From Streptomyces rishiriensis (GTDB lineage Bacteria; Actinomycetota; Actinomycetes; Streptomycetales; Streptomycetaceae), in contig NZ_BEWA01000027.1 in the NCBI RefSeq assembly GCF_003112535.1, forward strand, positions 1 through 64,000: 64,000 nt of DNA, given 5' to 3'. This document shows, piece after piece, positions 1 through 8,567 of this stretch; within the stretch, counting starts at the first letter, position 1, and each line of letters starts with the position of its first letter. The position numbers and the translations under genes were made by a program. Below the pieces are notes generated by a model, which saw only the letters and a list, made by a program, of their open reading frames with translations, was not told the origin of the DNA and ran no database searches.

Positions 1-138
1 GGAACGGCGTTGGCCCTAGCCGTCCAGTCATGCCGGTATGGGCGGCAACGGCCGGATGACCCTGCCATGTGGGGATGCGGGCGATGCCACAGCCAAGGAC
101 TACCCGGATGGTCACCTGGACCGGGTCCGGGCCGCGCT

Positions 139-726
139 TCAGCGAGGCAGCAGGACCTCGACCTGCCTGCGGATGTCCTGCATGATCTCCTCGACGCTCA
201 AGGCGATGTTCACGCTCACCGCCATGCTGAGGAACATCACGGCGGACACGATGTGTGCCAGCGTCGCGGCGTCGCCCTCGGCGACCCGCTCGTCTCGGCG
301 CAGCACGGCGGCGACGGCCTCCTCGGTCTGCGCGACGATGGCGAGTGCCGCGCCGTGCCGGGGCTCCTCGGGGTCGCCGAAGACCATCTCTCGCAGGTAG
401 GTGCGTCCGTTGTCGATCTGGATGCGGTTGCACTCCACGATCGGCCGGACGATCGCCAGCACCGCGTCCAGCACGCCTGGGACGCTTTCGGCGTCCGCCC
501 GGCCCTGCTCAAGTGCTTCGACGTACTTGGCGTTCTGGACAAGGAGGAGGAGTTCGCCCTTGGTCTTGGCATAGAGGAACAGGGTCCCGGTGCCGATGTC
601 GGCCTTGTCCGCGATCTGCTGGGTCGTGACCTCATCGACGCCGTGCTCGGCGAACAGATCACTGGCGGCAGCGACAATGCGGTCGAGCTTTTCCTGCTTG
701 TTCCGCTCGCGCCGTCCGAGAGGCAT
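139..726 (-). CDS. TetR/AcrR family transcriptional repressor (TetR-1)
   Basis: A 195-residue one-component repressor. The N-terminal helix-turn-helix lies at about residues 34-53 (TTQQIADKADIGTGTLFLYA), followed by an all-helical ligand/dimer domain of normal TetR length. I chose the ATG giving MPLGRRERNK because GGAGGAC sits 6-10 bases upstream and the close paralogue near 5.74 kb begins the same way; longer upstream starts have no such support. It is divergent from the SDR at 892, and the gap holds a candidate operator (768-779), so autoregulation and SDR control are likely. The ligand cannot be inferred. Confidence 0.9.
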   Translation of the reverse strand: MPLGRRERNKQEKLDRIVAAASDLFAEHGVDEVTTQQIADKADIGTGTLFLYAKTKGELLLLVQNAKYVEALEQGRADAESVPGVLDAVLAIVRPIVECNRIQIDNGRTYLREMVFGDPEEPRHGAALAIVAQTEEAVAAVLRRDERVAEGDAATLAHIVSAVMFLSMAVSVNIALSVEEIMQDIRRQVEVLLPR

Positions 727-767
727 GGCGGTGTCCTCCAGGAATAGATTCTGACTGTAATCAGATA

Positions 768-779
768 TGATTGTACTCA
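768..779. promoter_or_regulatory. Candidate TetR operator, TGAGTNNACTCA type
   Basis: TGATTGTACTCA matches the palindrome TGAGTNNACTCA at 11 of 12 positions. It lies between TetR-1 (start 726) and the divergent SDR (start 892), inside the wider imperfect inverted repeat TGTAATCA-gata-TGATTGTA at 756-775. Related sites precede the paralogous TetR-2 (5683-5710) and lie upstream of the hydrolase at 18437. Confidence 0.55.
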
Positions 780-891
780 ATGTCATGTGGGCTCGAATGT
801 GGCTCCACTCATTCTCCCATCGCTGTGGATGTGTCCTTGCCCATCCGTGCGCAGCCACGTACTTCACATCCCCCTCGGAAAGAAGGAACCC

Positions 892-1605
892 ATGCCCTCC
901 CTCGATGGAGCAGTCGTCCTCGTCACCGGCGCCAATGGCGGTATCGGCACCCACTTCGTCCACGACGCCCTGGCGCGCGGCGCCGCCAAGGTCTACGCCA
1001 CCGCCCGCTCCCCCCGCGCCTGGGACGACGAACGCATCGTCCCCCTGACCCTTGACGTGACCGACCGCACGTCGATCGACGCAGCCGTGGCCGCCGCGGC
1101 GGACGTCACCGTGCTCGTCAACAACGCGGGCGCCACCCCGCCGAGCGCGAGCCTGCTGGACGTCACCGAGGCAGACATCCGGGCGAACATGGAGACGAAC
1201 TTCTTCGGACCGGTCTTCCTCGCCCGCGCCTTCGCACCGATCCTCGCCGCCAACAAGGGGTCAGTCCTCATCGACGTGCACTCCGTTGCCAGCTGGTATG
1301 CCTTCGGCGGCGCCTACAGCGCCTCCAAGGCCGCACTGTGGTCGGCCACCAACTCGCTGCGCATCGAGTTCGCACCCATGGGCGTCCACGTGACGGGTGT
1401 GCACATGGGCTACGTCGACACCGATATGGCCGCGCACGCCGACGGACCCAAGATGCTGCCGACACAGCTGGTGACGACGGTCTACGACGCCGTCGAGGCC
1501 GGAGAATACGAGGTCCTGGCCGACGACTTGACCAAGGGGGTCAAGGCGGCTCTGAGCGGCCCGGTCGAGGCGCTTTACCCGGACCTGCACAGCACGAAGG
1601 CCTGA
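892..1605 (+). CDS. SDR family NAD(P)-dependent oxidoreductase
   Basis: A 237-residue classical short-chain dehydrogenase/reductase. The cofactor-binding motif TGANGGIG is at residues 12-19, the structural NNAG at 77-80, and the catalytic Tyr-x-x-x-Lys is YSASK at 142-146 with a serine about 11 residues before it. The ATG is preceded by AAGGA. It is divergent from TetR-1 and probably repressed by it. The substrate is unknown; the family reduces or oxidises carbonyl/alcohol groups in the cytosol. It ends before a strong hairpin shared with the convergent crotonase gene. Confidence 0.9.
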   Translation: MPSLDGAVVLVTGANGGIGTHFVHDALARGAAKVYATARSPRAWDDERIVPLTLDVTDRTSIDAAVAAAADVTVLVNNAGATPPSASLLDVTEADIRANMETNFFGPVFLARAFAPILAANKGSVLIDVHSVASWYAFGGAYSASKAALWSATNSLRIEFAPMGVHVTGVHMGYVDTDMAAHADGPKMLPTQLVTTVYDAVEAGEYEVLADDLTKGVKAALSGPVEALYPDLHSTKA

Positions 1606-1803
1606 GCTTGTTGTTCGGTCCCGACGTGATCTCTTCACGTCGGGACCCAGCGATCCATGGCGTGCGAACGGTTGGCCGACGGGTGTCCAGAAGCGGTGCA
1701 CCGTCGCGGCCGTCGAGCCGTGGATGACATCGGCGGTCGATCCGGCAGCAGCCCGATCCGACCACCGTGCCGAAGACGTCGCAAATCAGGTGGGCCCCGC
1801 GGC

Positions 1804-1845
1804 AAATGAGCACGGACGCGGCATCGGCTGCGTCCGTGCTCATTT
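1804..1845. terminator. Strong bidirectional hairpin terminator
   Basis: A perfect inverted repeat with 16-bp arms (1804-1819 and 1830-1845) and a 10-base loop. The arm reads AAATGAGCACGGACGC, so each strand ends in a short T run. It lies between the convergent SDR (ends 1605) and crotonase (ends 1857) genes, as expected for a two-way intrinsic terminator. Confidence 0.85.
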
Positions 1846-1856
1846 TCTGATGGGTG

Positions 1857-2690
1857 TCAGCTTTGCTGGTTGGCGATGCCGATGTAGTGCCCGAGACGGT
1901 ACTCGAAGTCGATGCCGGCCTGGTCGACGACGGCCTGCGTGCCTGCGGCCCGGGTGAGGAAACCGGGGAGGGTGAGGGAGTGGCTGAACTCGCCGTACGC
2001 GGCGACCAGGTCCCCGTCCGGGGGCAGGGTTGCCCGGTTGATCTGGGCCTTGGCCGAGGCGAGTGAGGTGCGGTCGAAGGAGGCGAGTCGGGCGGCGACG
2101 GTGCCGACGAAGTCGTCGAGTTCGCTGTCGGGGAGGGCGCGGGTGATCCAGCCCCAGCGTTCGGCGGTGTCGGCGTCGTAGTCGTCGCTGGTGAGGATGG
2201 CTTCCAGGGCGCGGTCGCGTCCGATGGCCCGGGGCAGGCGTTCGCTGCCGCCACCGCCGGGCAGCAGTCCGCTGCCGACCTCGGGTTGTCCGAAGATCGC
2301 CTTCTCACGACTGGCGTAGCGCAGATCGAGGGCGAGGGCGAGCTCGTTCCCGCCGCCGCGGGTGCGTCCACGGATGACCGCGATCGTGATGTACGGCGCT
2401 TTGGAGAGTTCCAGGACCAGATTCGTCCAGGCCGGCACCGCGTCCGGGTCCTCGGGGGCGGGGAAGTCGGCGGCGGCGGCCAGGTCGAAGTGGTTGTAGA
2501 AGAAGTCGGGGGTGGCGCTGTCGAACAGCACGACCTGGATGTCCGGGTCGGTGGCCAGTTCGGTGACGATCTCGATGAGGCGCAGGACCGTCTCGCCGAC
2601 GATGAGGTTGACGGGCGGGTTGGCGAAGGTGATCTTCGCGATCTGCGGTGAGGTGCGCTCGTAGTGGAGGGTGCTCTGCTGCTCGCTCAT
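1857..2690 (-). CDS. Enoyl-CoA hydratase/isomerase (crotonase) family protein
   Basis: A 277-residue crotonase-fold protein. The core is visible as RGRTRGGGNELALALDLRYA, with the oxyanion-hole glycines and a first candidate catalytic Glu (NEL), followed by IFGQPEVGSGLLPGGGG with the second Glu (QPEVG). The usual FSAGADL segment near residue 65 is replaced by FFYNHFDL, so its chemistry may differ from standard enoyl-CoA hydration. The ATG follows GGAG. It is the last gene of a leftward run starting at 5576 (119-base gap), linking it to the hydrolase and oxidoreductase upstream. Confidence 0.85.
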   Translation of the reverse strand: MSEQQSTLHYERTSPQIAKITFANPPVNLIVGETVLRLIEIVTELATDPDIQVVLFDSATPDFFYNHFDLAAAADFPAPEDPDAVPAWTNLVLELSKAPYITIAVIRGRTRGGGNELALALDLRYASREKAIFGQPEVGSGLLPGGGGSERLPRAIGRDRALEAILTSDDYDADTAERWGWITRALPDSELDDFVGTVAARLASFDRTSLASAKAQINRATLPPDGDLVAAYGEFSHSLTLPGFLTRAAGTQAVVDQAGIDFEYRLGHYIGIANQQS

Positions 2691-2809
2691 GGCTGGCTCC
2701 GGATGCGTGAGGGGTATCAGACGGCGATTGGGGTGCGAGGAGGGCAAGGAAGCCGGGGCGGATGGATGTGCCGAGCAGATCCGGCGGTCCCGCTTCCCGT
2801 CTGCGCTGC

Positions 2810-3616
2810 TCACTCCTGGTAGCGCGGGAGGATCTCGCCGTTCTTGACGTAGGTGAGGGCGGCGGCGACGTCGTAGGCGTGGATCGCGGAGACCTGCGGT
2901 GCCAGCCGGTCGGACAGGTCCTCGATCGCGTTGCCGCTGAAGAAGGCGTCCCGTGCCGCGGTGTCGGCGAACCCGAGGCTGACCGAGGCGTGGAAGCGCT
3001 GGTCGCGGGGGTTGTCGTGGGCGACGTCCGGGGTGTCCCAGAGCTTTTTCGTCCAGGGCAGGAACGTCTGCGTGCGCAGTTCCTTCAGCACTCCGGTGCC
3101 GGCGAGCGCGGGGGCGAGCTCCTCGTTGACGAACTTCCGGAAGGCGCCGGCGCCGACCCCGTCCCTGCGGCGAAGGTAGATCAGCGCGCGGGCACCGACC
3201 GTCTCTCCGGGGCCCGCGACGTCGTACCACCGGGAGGAGTTCGGCGGGCCGGCGTAGAGCAGGGTGCGGCGGAACACGTTGATCTCGTCGGCGTAGGCCA
3301 GCTTCGTCTGCTCGCGCCCTTTCAGGGGTGCGAGCACCGATTGGAAGGTGACTTCCGCGACGCCGTCGATCTTCCGGTCTGCTGGGATCGCGGTCTGGAC
3401 CCCGTCGATGGCCGGCCACAGGCCCGTGTTGTGCTCGGCGAGGTGGATCTGCCGGTACTCCTCCAGCCCCGGGGTGGCGGAGATGATCCCTGAGTGCGGG
3501 CCCTTCCAGTGGTCCATGCCGGTCTGGCGGGGCTGGTCGGTGCGCACCCACAGCAGGATCGAGGAGGTGAGAGGCTTCTTCACTTCCGGGGGCGCGGCGA
3601 CCGGTGACGTGCTCAT
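2810..3616 (-). CDS. EthD-like / dimeric alpha-beta barrel protein
   Basis: A 268-residue cytosolic protein that looks like two tandem ferredoxin-like (EthD/Dabb type) halves. The first covers about residues 15-130 and ends RTLLYAGPPNSSRWYDVAGP; the second is about residues 140-260 with RALIYLRRRDGVGAGAFRKF and ends in KNGEILPRYQE. EthD-like proteins act as small accessory or degradative enzymes; no catalytic residues can be assigned with confidence. It lies 31 bases downstream of the alpha/beta hydrolase gene and is probably cotranscribed with it. Confidence 0.65.
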   Translation of the reverse strand: MSTSPVAAPPEVKKPLTSSILLWVRTDQPRQTGMDHWKGPHSGIISATPGLEEYRQIHLAEHNTGLWPAIDGVQTAIPADRKIDGVAEVTFQSVLAPLKGREQTKLAYADEINVFRRTLLYAGPPNSSRWYDVAGPGETVGARALIYLRRRDGVGAGAFRKFVNEELAPALAGTGVLKELRTQTFLPWTKKLWDTPDVAHDNPRDQRFHASVSLGFADTAARDAFFSGNAIEDLSDRLAPQVSAIHAYDVAAALTYVKNGEILPRYQE

Positions 3617-3647
3617 GATGTTGCCCTTTTTCCTGGTCAGGTGGTGG

Positions 3648-4514
3648 TCATCGAGCCAGGAACTCGACCGCGACGGGGGCGAACCGGTCGTGATACTGGA
3701 AGATGCCGCCGTGCCCGGAGTCGGGGTAGATGATCAGCTCACTGCCCTTGATGCGCCGGTGCAGGTCCTCCGACAGGACCGACGGCACCATGCGGTCGTT
3801 GTCGCCGTTGGCGATCAGGGTGGGCTGCGTGATCGACGACAGGTCGTCGGGGGCGGAGCGCCCCCACTTCTTGATCGCCTTCAGCTGCGTCTGGAACGCC
3901 TTGGTCTTGATGTCCGCGTCGCGGTCGACGGTGCGCTCCTTGAGCCGGTTGACGAACGCGCGTGCGGCGGGCTTGCCGGTGGCATTGCGGTTGAAGAACA
4001 GGAACTCCTTGGGGTCCGAACGGGTCAACGTGGCACGCAGGATGTCCCAGTAGGTGACTCTGGCGACCTTGTCCATGTCCTTGCCGCCCTTGGGCCCGGT
4101 GCCGGTGAGGACCAGCTTGCGGACGAGCTCGGGGTGCTTCACCACCAGGGCCTGGGCGACCATGCCACCGAGGGAGAACGAGAAGACGTCGATCTTGTCG
4201 TACCCGAGGGCCCTGATGAAGGTGTAGGCGTCGTCGGCCATCGCCTCGACACTGTCCGGCACCTGGCCGGTGGACGCCCCGACACCGCGGTTGTCGAAGG
4301 CGATGACGTGACGTCCCTTCGCGATGGGGTCGATGATGCGGGGGTCCCAGTTGTCCAGCGTCGCGGCGAGGTGGACGAAGAAGACGACGGGGATGCCGCC
4401 CTTCGGTCCCAGCTCGCGGTAGGCGTAGGTGACGCCGCCTGCGCGGACGGTGCGGGCCGGGGCCTTCGCGTAGGAGGTGATGACGGGTTCGTTCGGGGCG
4501 TCTGTGCTGCTCAT
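3648..4514 (-). CDS. Alpha/beta fold hydrolase (copy 1)
   Basis: A 288-residue alpha/beta hydrolase. The nucleophile elbow is FSFSLGG with Ser114, the acid is in ANGDNDRMVP (Asp238 or Asp240), and the histidine is in YPDSGHGGIFQ (His268). DNRGVG at 74-79 is typical of the epoxide hydrolase/haloperoxidase-like branch. No signal peptide is seen. A close paralogue lies at 18437-19309 and a C-terminal relic of a third at about 17.2 kb, each near a TetR gene. It sits in the leftward operon after the MDR reductase, suggesting detoxification or small-ester turnover. Substrate unknown. Confidence 0.88.
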   Translation of the reverse strand: MSSTDAPNEPVITSYAKAPARTVRAGGVTYAYRELGPKGGIPVVFFVHLAATLDNWDPRIIDPIAKGRHVIAFDNRGVGASTGQVPDSVEAMADDAYTFIRALGYDKIDVFSFSLGGMVAQALVVKHPELVRKLVLTGTGPKGGKDMDKVARVTYWDILRATLTRSDPKEFLFFNRNATGKPAARAFVNRLKERTVDRDADIKTKAFQTQLKAIKKWGRSAPDDLSSITQPTLIANGDNDRMVPSVLSEDLHRRIKGSELIIYPDSGHGGIFQYHDRFAPVAVEFLAR

Positions 4515-4580
4515 GACCGATTCTCCTTGCGTGTTCTGTGTCGCTGTGTGTTTCGTGTCGCCCGTCGCGGTTGCGGCGGG

Positions 4581-5576
4581 TCAGCTGTTGCCGATGACGG
4601 CCTTGCCGCGGATGCCGCCCTGGGACAGGGACTGCAGCGCGTGCGGGGTCTGGTCGAAGGGGAACACCTTTCCCACCACCGGGCGCACCGCGCCCTGGTC
4701 GATGAGGGTGGTGATCCGGCGGAGCTGGTCGCCGCTGGCGTGCATGAACAGGAACTCGTACGTCACGCCGAGTTTCTTGGCCTGCTTGCGGATCTTGCGG
4801 CTCAGGGCTGTGACCGCCAGGCGCAGCAGCGGATTCAGGCCGGCCTGGCGGGCGAACGCGGGGTCTGGGGGACCGGCGATCCCGATGGCCTTGCCGCCGG
4901 GCTTGAGCACCCGCAGGGACTTCTCGAGGGTCTCCCCACCGAGGCTGTCCAGCACCAGGTCGTAGCCGGTCAGGAGCTGCTCGAAGTCCTGGGTGCGGTA
5001 GTCGATCACCGTGTCCGCGCCGAGCGCGCGTACATAGTCCGCGTTGGAACCGCTGGCGGTGGTGGCGACGCTCGCGCCGAGGTGCGCGGCGAGCTGGATC
5101 GCGATCGAACCGACCCCGCCGGCGCCGGCGTGGATGAGCACCTTCTGCCCGGGCCGCAGCTTCCCGCGCTCCACCAGCGCCTGCCACGCCGTGAGCGCCG
5201 CCAGCGGCAGCGAGCCGGCCTCTTCCATGCTGATCGAAGCGGGCTTGAGCGCCAGGTCGCCCTCCGCTACGGCGATGCGCTCGGCGAACGTGCCGATGCG
5301 GTCCTGGTCGGGCCGACCGTAGACCTCGTCTCCGGGCTGGAAGCCGCGAACCGCCGTCCCGACGCGGACGACGGTGCCCGCGACGTCGTTGCCCAGGATC
5401 AGCGGCAGCTTGTAGGGCAGGATCTGCTTGAACTCACCGGCGCGGATCTTCTCATCCAGCGGGTTCAGCCCGGCGGCCTCCACTCGAACAAGCACGTCGT
5501 GCTCCCCCACGGTGGGCTCGGGGACCTCCGCCTCTTGCAGCGGCTCCTTGTACTTGGTGACGACGAACGCTCGCAT
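4581..5576 (-). CDS. Zinc-independent quinone oxidoreductase-like MDR protein
   Basis: A 331-residue medium-chain dehydrogenase/reductase. It has an N-terminal GroES-like domain (ending near LGNDVAGTVVRVG) and a nucleotide-binding Rossmann domain with AGAGGVGSIAIQLA around residues 150-164. The zinc-binding cysteines of alcohol dehydrogenases are absent, matching NADPH:quinone reductase / enoyl reductase-like members. It is the first gene of the leftward operon and is divergent from TetR-2. The shared 158-base spacer holds two tandem operator-like palindromes, so repression by TetR-2 is likely. Confidence 0.9.
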   Translation of the reverse strand: MRAFVVTKYKEPLQEAEVPEPTVGEHDVLVRVEAAGLNPLDEKIRAGEFKQILPYKLPLILGNDVAGTVVRVGTAVRGFQPGDEVYGRPDQDRIGTFAERIAVAEGDLALKPASISMEEAGSLPLAALTAWQALVERGKLRPGQKVLIHAGAGGVGSIAIQLAAHLGASVATTASGSNADYVRALGADTVIDYRTQDFEQLLTGYDLVLDSLGGETLEKSLRVLKPGGKAIGIAGPPDPAFARQAGLNPLLRLAVTALSRKIRKQAKKLGVTYEFLFMHASGDQLRRITTLIDQGAVRPVVGKVFPFDQTPHALQSLSQGGIRGKAVIGNS

Positions 5577-5682
5577 GGGGCGCCACTCCTAATACTTGTC
5601 CTATTTATCCAGGTCTGAGACTGGATCGGCAAACCCGGCGCGACATCCGGGGGCCTCACAACCTCGCCCCATCCGGTCAATC

Positions 5683-5710
5683 CGAGTACACTCAACTATG
5701 AGTCCACTCA
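5683..5710. promoter_or_regulatory. Tandem TetR operator pair, TGAGTNNACTCA
   Basis: Two palindromes lie 16 bases centre to centre: CGAGTACACTCA at 5683-5694 (11/12) and TGAGTCCACTCA at 5699-5710 (12/12, extending to a 7-bp-arm repeat at 5697-5712). They precede TetR-2 (start 5735) and the divergent MDR operon (start 5576), so one repressor could control both directions. Confidence 0.65.
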
Positions 5711-5734
5711 TAATTATTGTCAAGGGGGGTCCCC

Positions 5735-6358
5735 ATGGGAAGCGATCACATGCCGATCGGGCGCCGCGAGAGGGCCAAACAGGACAAGCGCGAGCGCATC
5801 ATGACCGCCGCCCGCGAGCTGTTCGCCGAACACGGCGTCGACAGGGTCACGACGCAGCAGGTCGCCCGCCGGGCCGATGTCGCCATCGGGACGCTGTACC
5901 TGTACGCGTCCACGAAGGCCGAGCTGCTGATCATGGTGCAGAACGAGAAGTTCGCCGCCGCCGTCGATTCCGGCCTCGCCGCCGCGAACGCCGCCGTCGG
6001 ACAGGGCGCGCTGGAGCGGGTCATCGCTCTCATCCGCCCCCTGGTGGAGTGCGTGCGGGAGCACATCGAGAACGGCCGCACCTATCTGCGCGAACTTGTC
6101 TTCGGCGACCCGGCCGAGCCATACCGGCAAGTGGGTCTGACCCTTGCCGGCCGCGTCGAGGACGGCATCACCGGCCTGCTCACGCGCAACGAGGACATCG
6201 GCGCCGCCGACGCGGCAACGCTGGCGCGGGTGATCACCGCGATCATCCACATCAGCACCACCGCCACCGTGTGCCCGCACCGCAGCGACGAGGCCGTGCT
6301 CGCCGACATCCGCGACCAGATCCACGCCACCCTGGCGCAGCACATCCGCGCCGCGTGA
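5735..6358 (+). CDS. TetR/AcrR family transcriptional repressor (TetR-2)
   Basis: A 207-residue TetR repressor and clear paralogue of TetR-1: both have a GRRER start, FAEHGVD, a TTQQ-initiated HTH and a long shared stretch through VECxxxxIxNGRTYLRE. The chosen ATG follows AAGGGGGG by five bases; a downstream ATG at 5750 would match the start of TetR-1 and remains possible. Its position beside two copies of TGAGTNNACTCA supports autorepression and control of the divergent MDR-hydrolase-EthD-crotonase operon. The similarity of the recognition helices suggests TetR-1 and TetR-2 may cross-bind. Confidence 0.9.
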   Translation: MGSDHMPIGRRERAKQDKRERIMTAARELFAEHGVDRVTTQQVARRADVAIGTLYLYASTKAELLIMVQNEKFAAAVDSGLAAANAAVGQGALERVIALIRPLVECVREHIENGRTYLRELVFGDPAEPYRQVGLTLAGRVEDGITGLLTRNEDIGAADAATLARVITAIIHISTTATVCPHRSDEAVLADIRDQIHATLAQHIRAA

Positions 6359-6404
6359 CCGCTCGCTCCACGAGCCGACCATGTCCCCGGAACGGGGGCA
6401 CTTC

Positions 6405-6500
6405 GTGAGCACGCGCTACGGCGTGGTCACCGTCGGCGGCGGAACCGCGGGCACGTCACCGCGATCCGCGCCGCGCAACTCGGCAAGAACAACCTGTCCG
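6405..6500 (+). pseudogene. N-terminal relic of a dihydrolipoyl-dehydrogenase-like flavoprotein
   Basis: From a GTG the sequence reads YGVVTVGGGTAG, then after one frame change HVTAIRAAQLGKNN. Together this is the FAD-binding beta-alpha-beta fingerprint that opens pyridine nucleotide-disulfide oxidoreductases (GGGxxGxxxAIRAAQLG). Nothing of the remaining roughly 430 residues follows; the next gene is convergent. It is a decayed fragment with a frameshift near 6452. Confidence 0.6.
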
Positions 6501-6549
6501 GCAGTGCGGCAGTGCGGACAACGGGCAGCCGCTCACCCTGCACTCCCGG

Positions 6550-7569
6550 TCAGGCCGGCGGCGTCTGTCCGCCCTGCGCCTCACGTTCCCAGATGGGACT
6601 GCGGTCCTTGTCGACCAAGGCCGCTCGGACGCCCTCCAGGAAGTCCGGCGTGCGGATGGTCGTGCGCGTGAGAGTGAGTTCGGCGTCAAGGCACTCGCGC
6701 AACGTCTGCTGTCTGCCCCGGGCCAGCAGGTTGTGAGTGATCTCCAAGCTCTGCGGCGAGGCGGACTCCAAGGCGATCAACGCGTCTGACGCCCAGGCGG
6801 TGTCGAGGTGACGCAGGCGTTTCTCGATCTCGCCTAGGGTCGGCGCGCCGAACGCCCAGTCCATCTCCCCGCGTACCTCCGCCAGCCTGCTCTCCCCCAC
6901 CGGAGAACGGTCGGCAAGGCGGTTCAGGACGACGTCCACCGGGGCGCCTGGGCTGTCCGCCAGGGCGTCTGTGACCGCACCGAGCCTGTCCGTGGGGACG
7001 AAGTGCGTGGCCAGCCCCGTGTACAGGGCGTCGGCAGCGTCGAGACGGTGCCCGGTCAGTCCCAGGTACATGCCCATCGCGCCGGGCAGCCGCGGCAGAA
7101 AGTAGCTGGCCCCGATGTCGGGGAAGAAACCGATCCCGGTCTCGGGCATGGCAAGCACCGCACGCTCGGTGACGACGCGGAAGGTGCCGTGGACCGACAG
7201 ACCGAGACCACCGCCCATGCACATGCCGTCGATGAGCGACACGACCGGCACGGGATACTCAGCGATCCGGGCGTTGAGCCGGTACTCGGAGGCGAAGAAC
7301 CGCTCACTGGCCTCGGCATCCCCAGCGAGGCTGTGCTCACGGATCGTGCGGATGTCGCCGCCTGCGCAGAAGGCCTTCACACTGGTGCTGGCGATCACCA
7401 CAGCGGACAGCGGTGTGTGCTCCCATGCGGCGAGCGCACCGTCAATGGCCGCGACCATGCCTGTCGTCAGGGCGTTGAGCGCCTTGGGTCGGTTCAGAAG
7501 GATCCGGCCGACGCCCCGGTGCACATCGGTGAGAACCTCGCCCTCAGCAATGTCAGTCATGCGTCTCAT
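6550..7569 (-). CDS. 3-hydroxyisobutyryl-CoA hydrolase
   Basis: A 339-residue crotonase-superfamily thioesterase. Diagnostic segments are LNRPKALNAL, FCAGGDIR, DGMCMGGGLGLS, AMPETGIGFFPDIGASYFL and the C-terminal RAALVDKDRSPIWE that separates 3-hydroxyisobutyryl-CoA hydrolases from enoyl-CoA hydratases. It releases 3-hydroxyisobutyrate from its CoA ester in valine breakdown. I chose the upstream ATG (MRRMTD) because GGAG lies six bases before it; the ATG nine bases downstream is the alternative. It stands alone between relics, with no other valine genes in view. Confidence 0.88.
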   Translation of the reverse strand: MRRMTDIAEGEVLTDVHRGVGRILLNRPKALNALTTGMVAAIDGALAAWEHTPLSAVVIASTSVKAFCAGGDIRTIREHSLAGDAEASERFFASEYRLNARIAEYPVPVVSLIDGMCMGGGLGLSVHGTFRVVTERAVLAMPETGIGFFPDIGASYFLPRLPGAMGMYLGLTGHRLDAADALYTGLATHFVPTDRLGAVTDALADSPGAPVDVVLNRLADRSPVGESRLAEVRGEMDWAFGAPTLGEIEKRLRHLDTAWASDALIALESASPQSLEITHNLLARGRQQTLRECLDAELTLTRTTIRTPDFLEGVRAALVDKDRSPIWEREAQGGQTPPA

Positions 7570-7624
7570 CTCGTACTCCGCGCGGACCTGGCTGTTGTGC
7601 CATCACCGTTCCTCCGTCGCCGAC

Positions 7625-7734
7625 TGTCGCCCCTCATGGCTGAGCAGGCGCTCGTGTCCGGATCCCCCGCCAACAACCCCGTTGTGCCCACCGTGGACGA
7701 GATCCAGGACCTCTACCCGCAGATCTACGGCTGA
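7625..7734 (+). pseudogene. Inverted C-terminal scrap of an iron-type alcohol dehydrogenase
   Basis: The forward strand encodes ALVSGSPANNPVVPTVDE and then IQDLYPQIYG followed by a stop. This is the expected C-terminus of an Fe-containing alcohol dehydrogenase (SLANNPRxPTxEDIxxLY pattern). The body of such a gene lies immediately next door on the opposite strand (7725-8200), so this looks like the tail of the same gene flipped by a local inversion. A separate gene copy is the alternative. Confidence 0.55.
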
Positions 7735-8200
7735 AGGTCAAGATCCTCGCACAGGTCGCGGAGCGCCTCCACGAACCTCCCGGCCGCCAGGGCATCGCCG
7801 TCGGTGTCGGCGGCAACTCCGAACGCGCGGGCGCAGTCGGCGTACCGGCTCTCGGCGTCCGGTACGGAGAACGCCGTCACCGCGGGGAAGAGCATCGCGT
7901 TCGACAGACCATGAGCGACGTGGAAGGGCACGCCGATCGGGCGGCCCATGCCGTGCCATGGTCGACTCGCCCCACGCCATCTGCCCCGGCACGGACGAGA
8001 GCGTTCAACGCAAGGCCGTCGGAGAACGGATTGGCCTTGCGGCTCACGTACCGCCTCGACGGCATGAGTGAGCGCGTCGACAACGGCGGCGACCGGCAGG
8101 AACGCCGGTCCCGAACAGAGTTGTCTTCTCGTCCGCATCGCTGTCGTGATGCTGAGGTTCGTGCGGAGCCTCGTAGGCCCGCATCCGGCCGCCCTGTACG
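7725..8200 (-). pseudogene. Frameshifted iron-containing alcohol dehydrogenase relic
   Basis: Reverse-strand frames carry, in order, an AAVVDALTHAVEA segment, then in another frame YVSRKANPFSDGLALNAL, then GVPFHVAHGLSNAMLFPAV and AFGVAADTDGDALAAGRFVE. These are consecutive landmarks of the Fe-ADH family, including the HAxxH-like metal ligands in DALTHAVEA and HVAHG. At least two frameshifts, no N-terminal half and a lost C-terminus make it non-functional. The missing tail appears inverted at 7625-7734. Confidence 0.75.
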
Positions 8201-8567
8201 CCCCACAGGCAGGCCGGCGCCAAGCGAATCGGTCGTCGGATCCGGGACGGTACCGGCAGACAGACACGGCCGCATTCCGGCGTCCTCACGCATCACCATC
8301 AGGCGTTCCGCCGCACCGGCCCAGGCGACGGGGGGACTACTCCCTCCTGGACAGTCGGACCTCAGACCACTGATCCGCAACGGCAGAGATTCTGGAGCGT
8401 TGATCACCCTCGGTCGCCCGCACTGCGCCGCCGCGCCCGCAGCCAGAGGCGACCCCCACCCTCCTAGGTTTACTTTTTTATACTCAGCCAGTAGCGTCAC
8501 GACCAGCACATCAACCTGGCTGCACGCGGGACGTGGGCGTGGCAGCAACCTGCGAAGGAGCACCACC
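8201..8567. other. Gene-free stretch with AT-rich promoter-like segment
   Basis: No coding relic is recognised here. An unusually AT-rich run around 8465-8490 (TTTACTTTTTTATACTCA) stands out in this G+C-rich DNA and is probably the promoter region of the esterase gene starting at 8568. Confidence 0.4.

Noticed and set aside
3348..5618. A 756-codon open frame on the plus strand antisense to the MDR/hydrolase/EthD genes
   Set aside because: No domain resemblance; it mirrors three well-supported reverse-strand genes and arises from G+C-rich codon bias.
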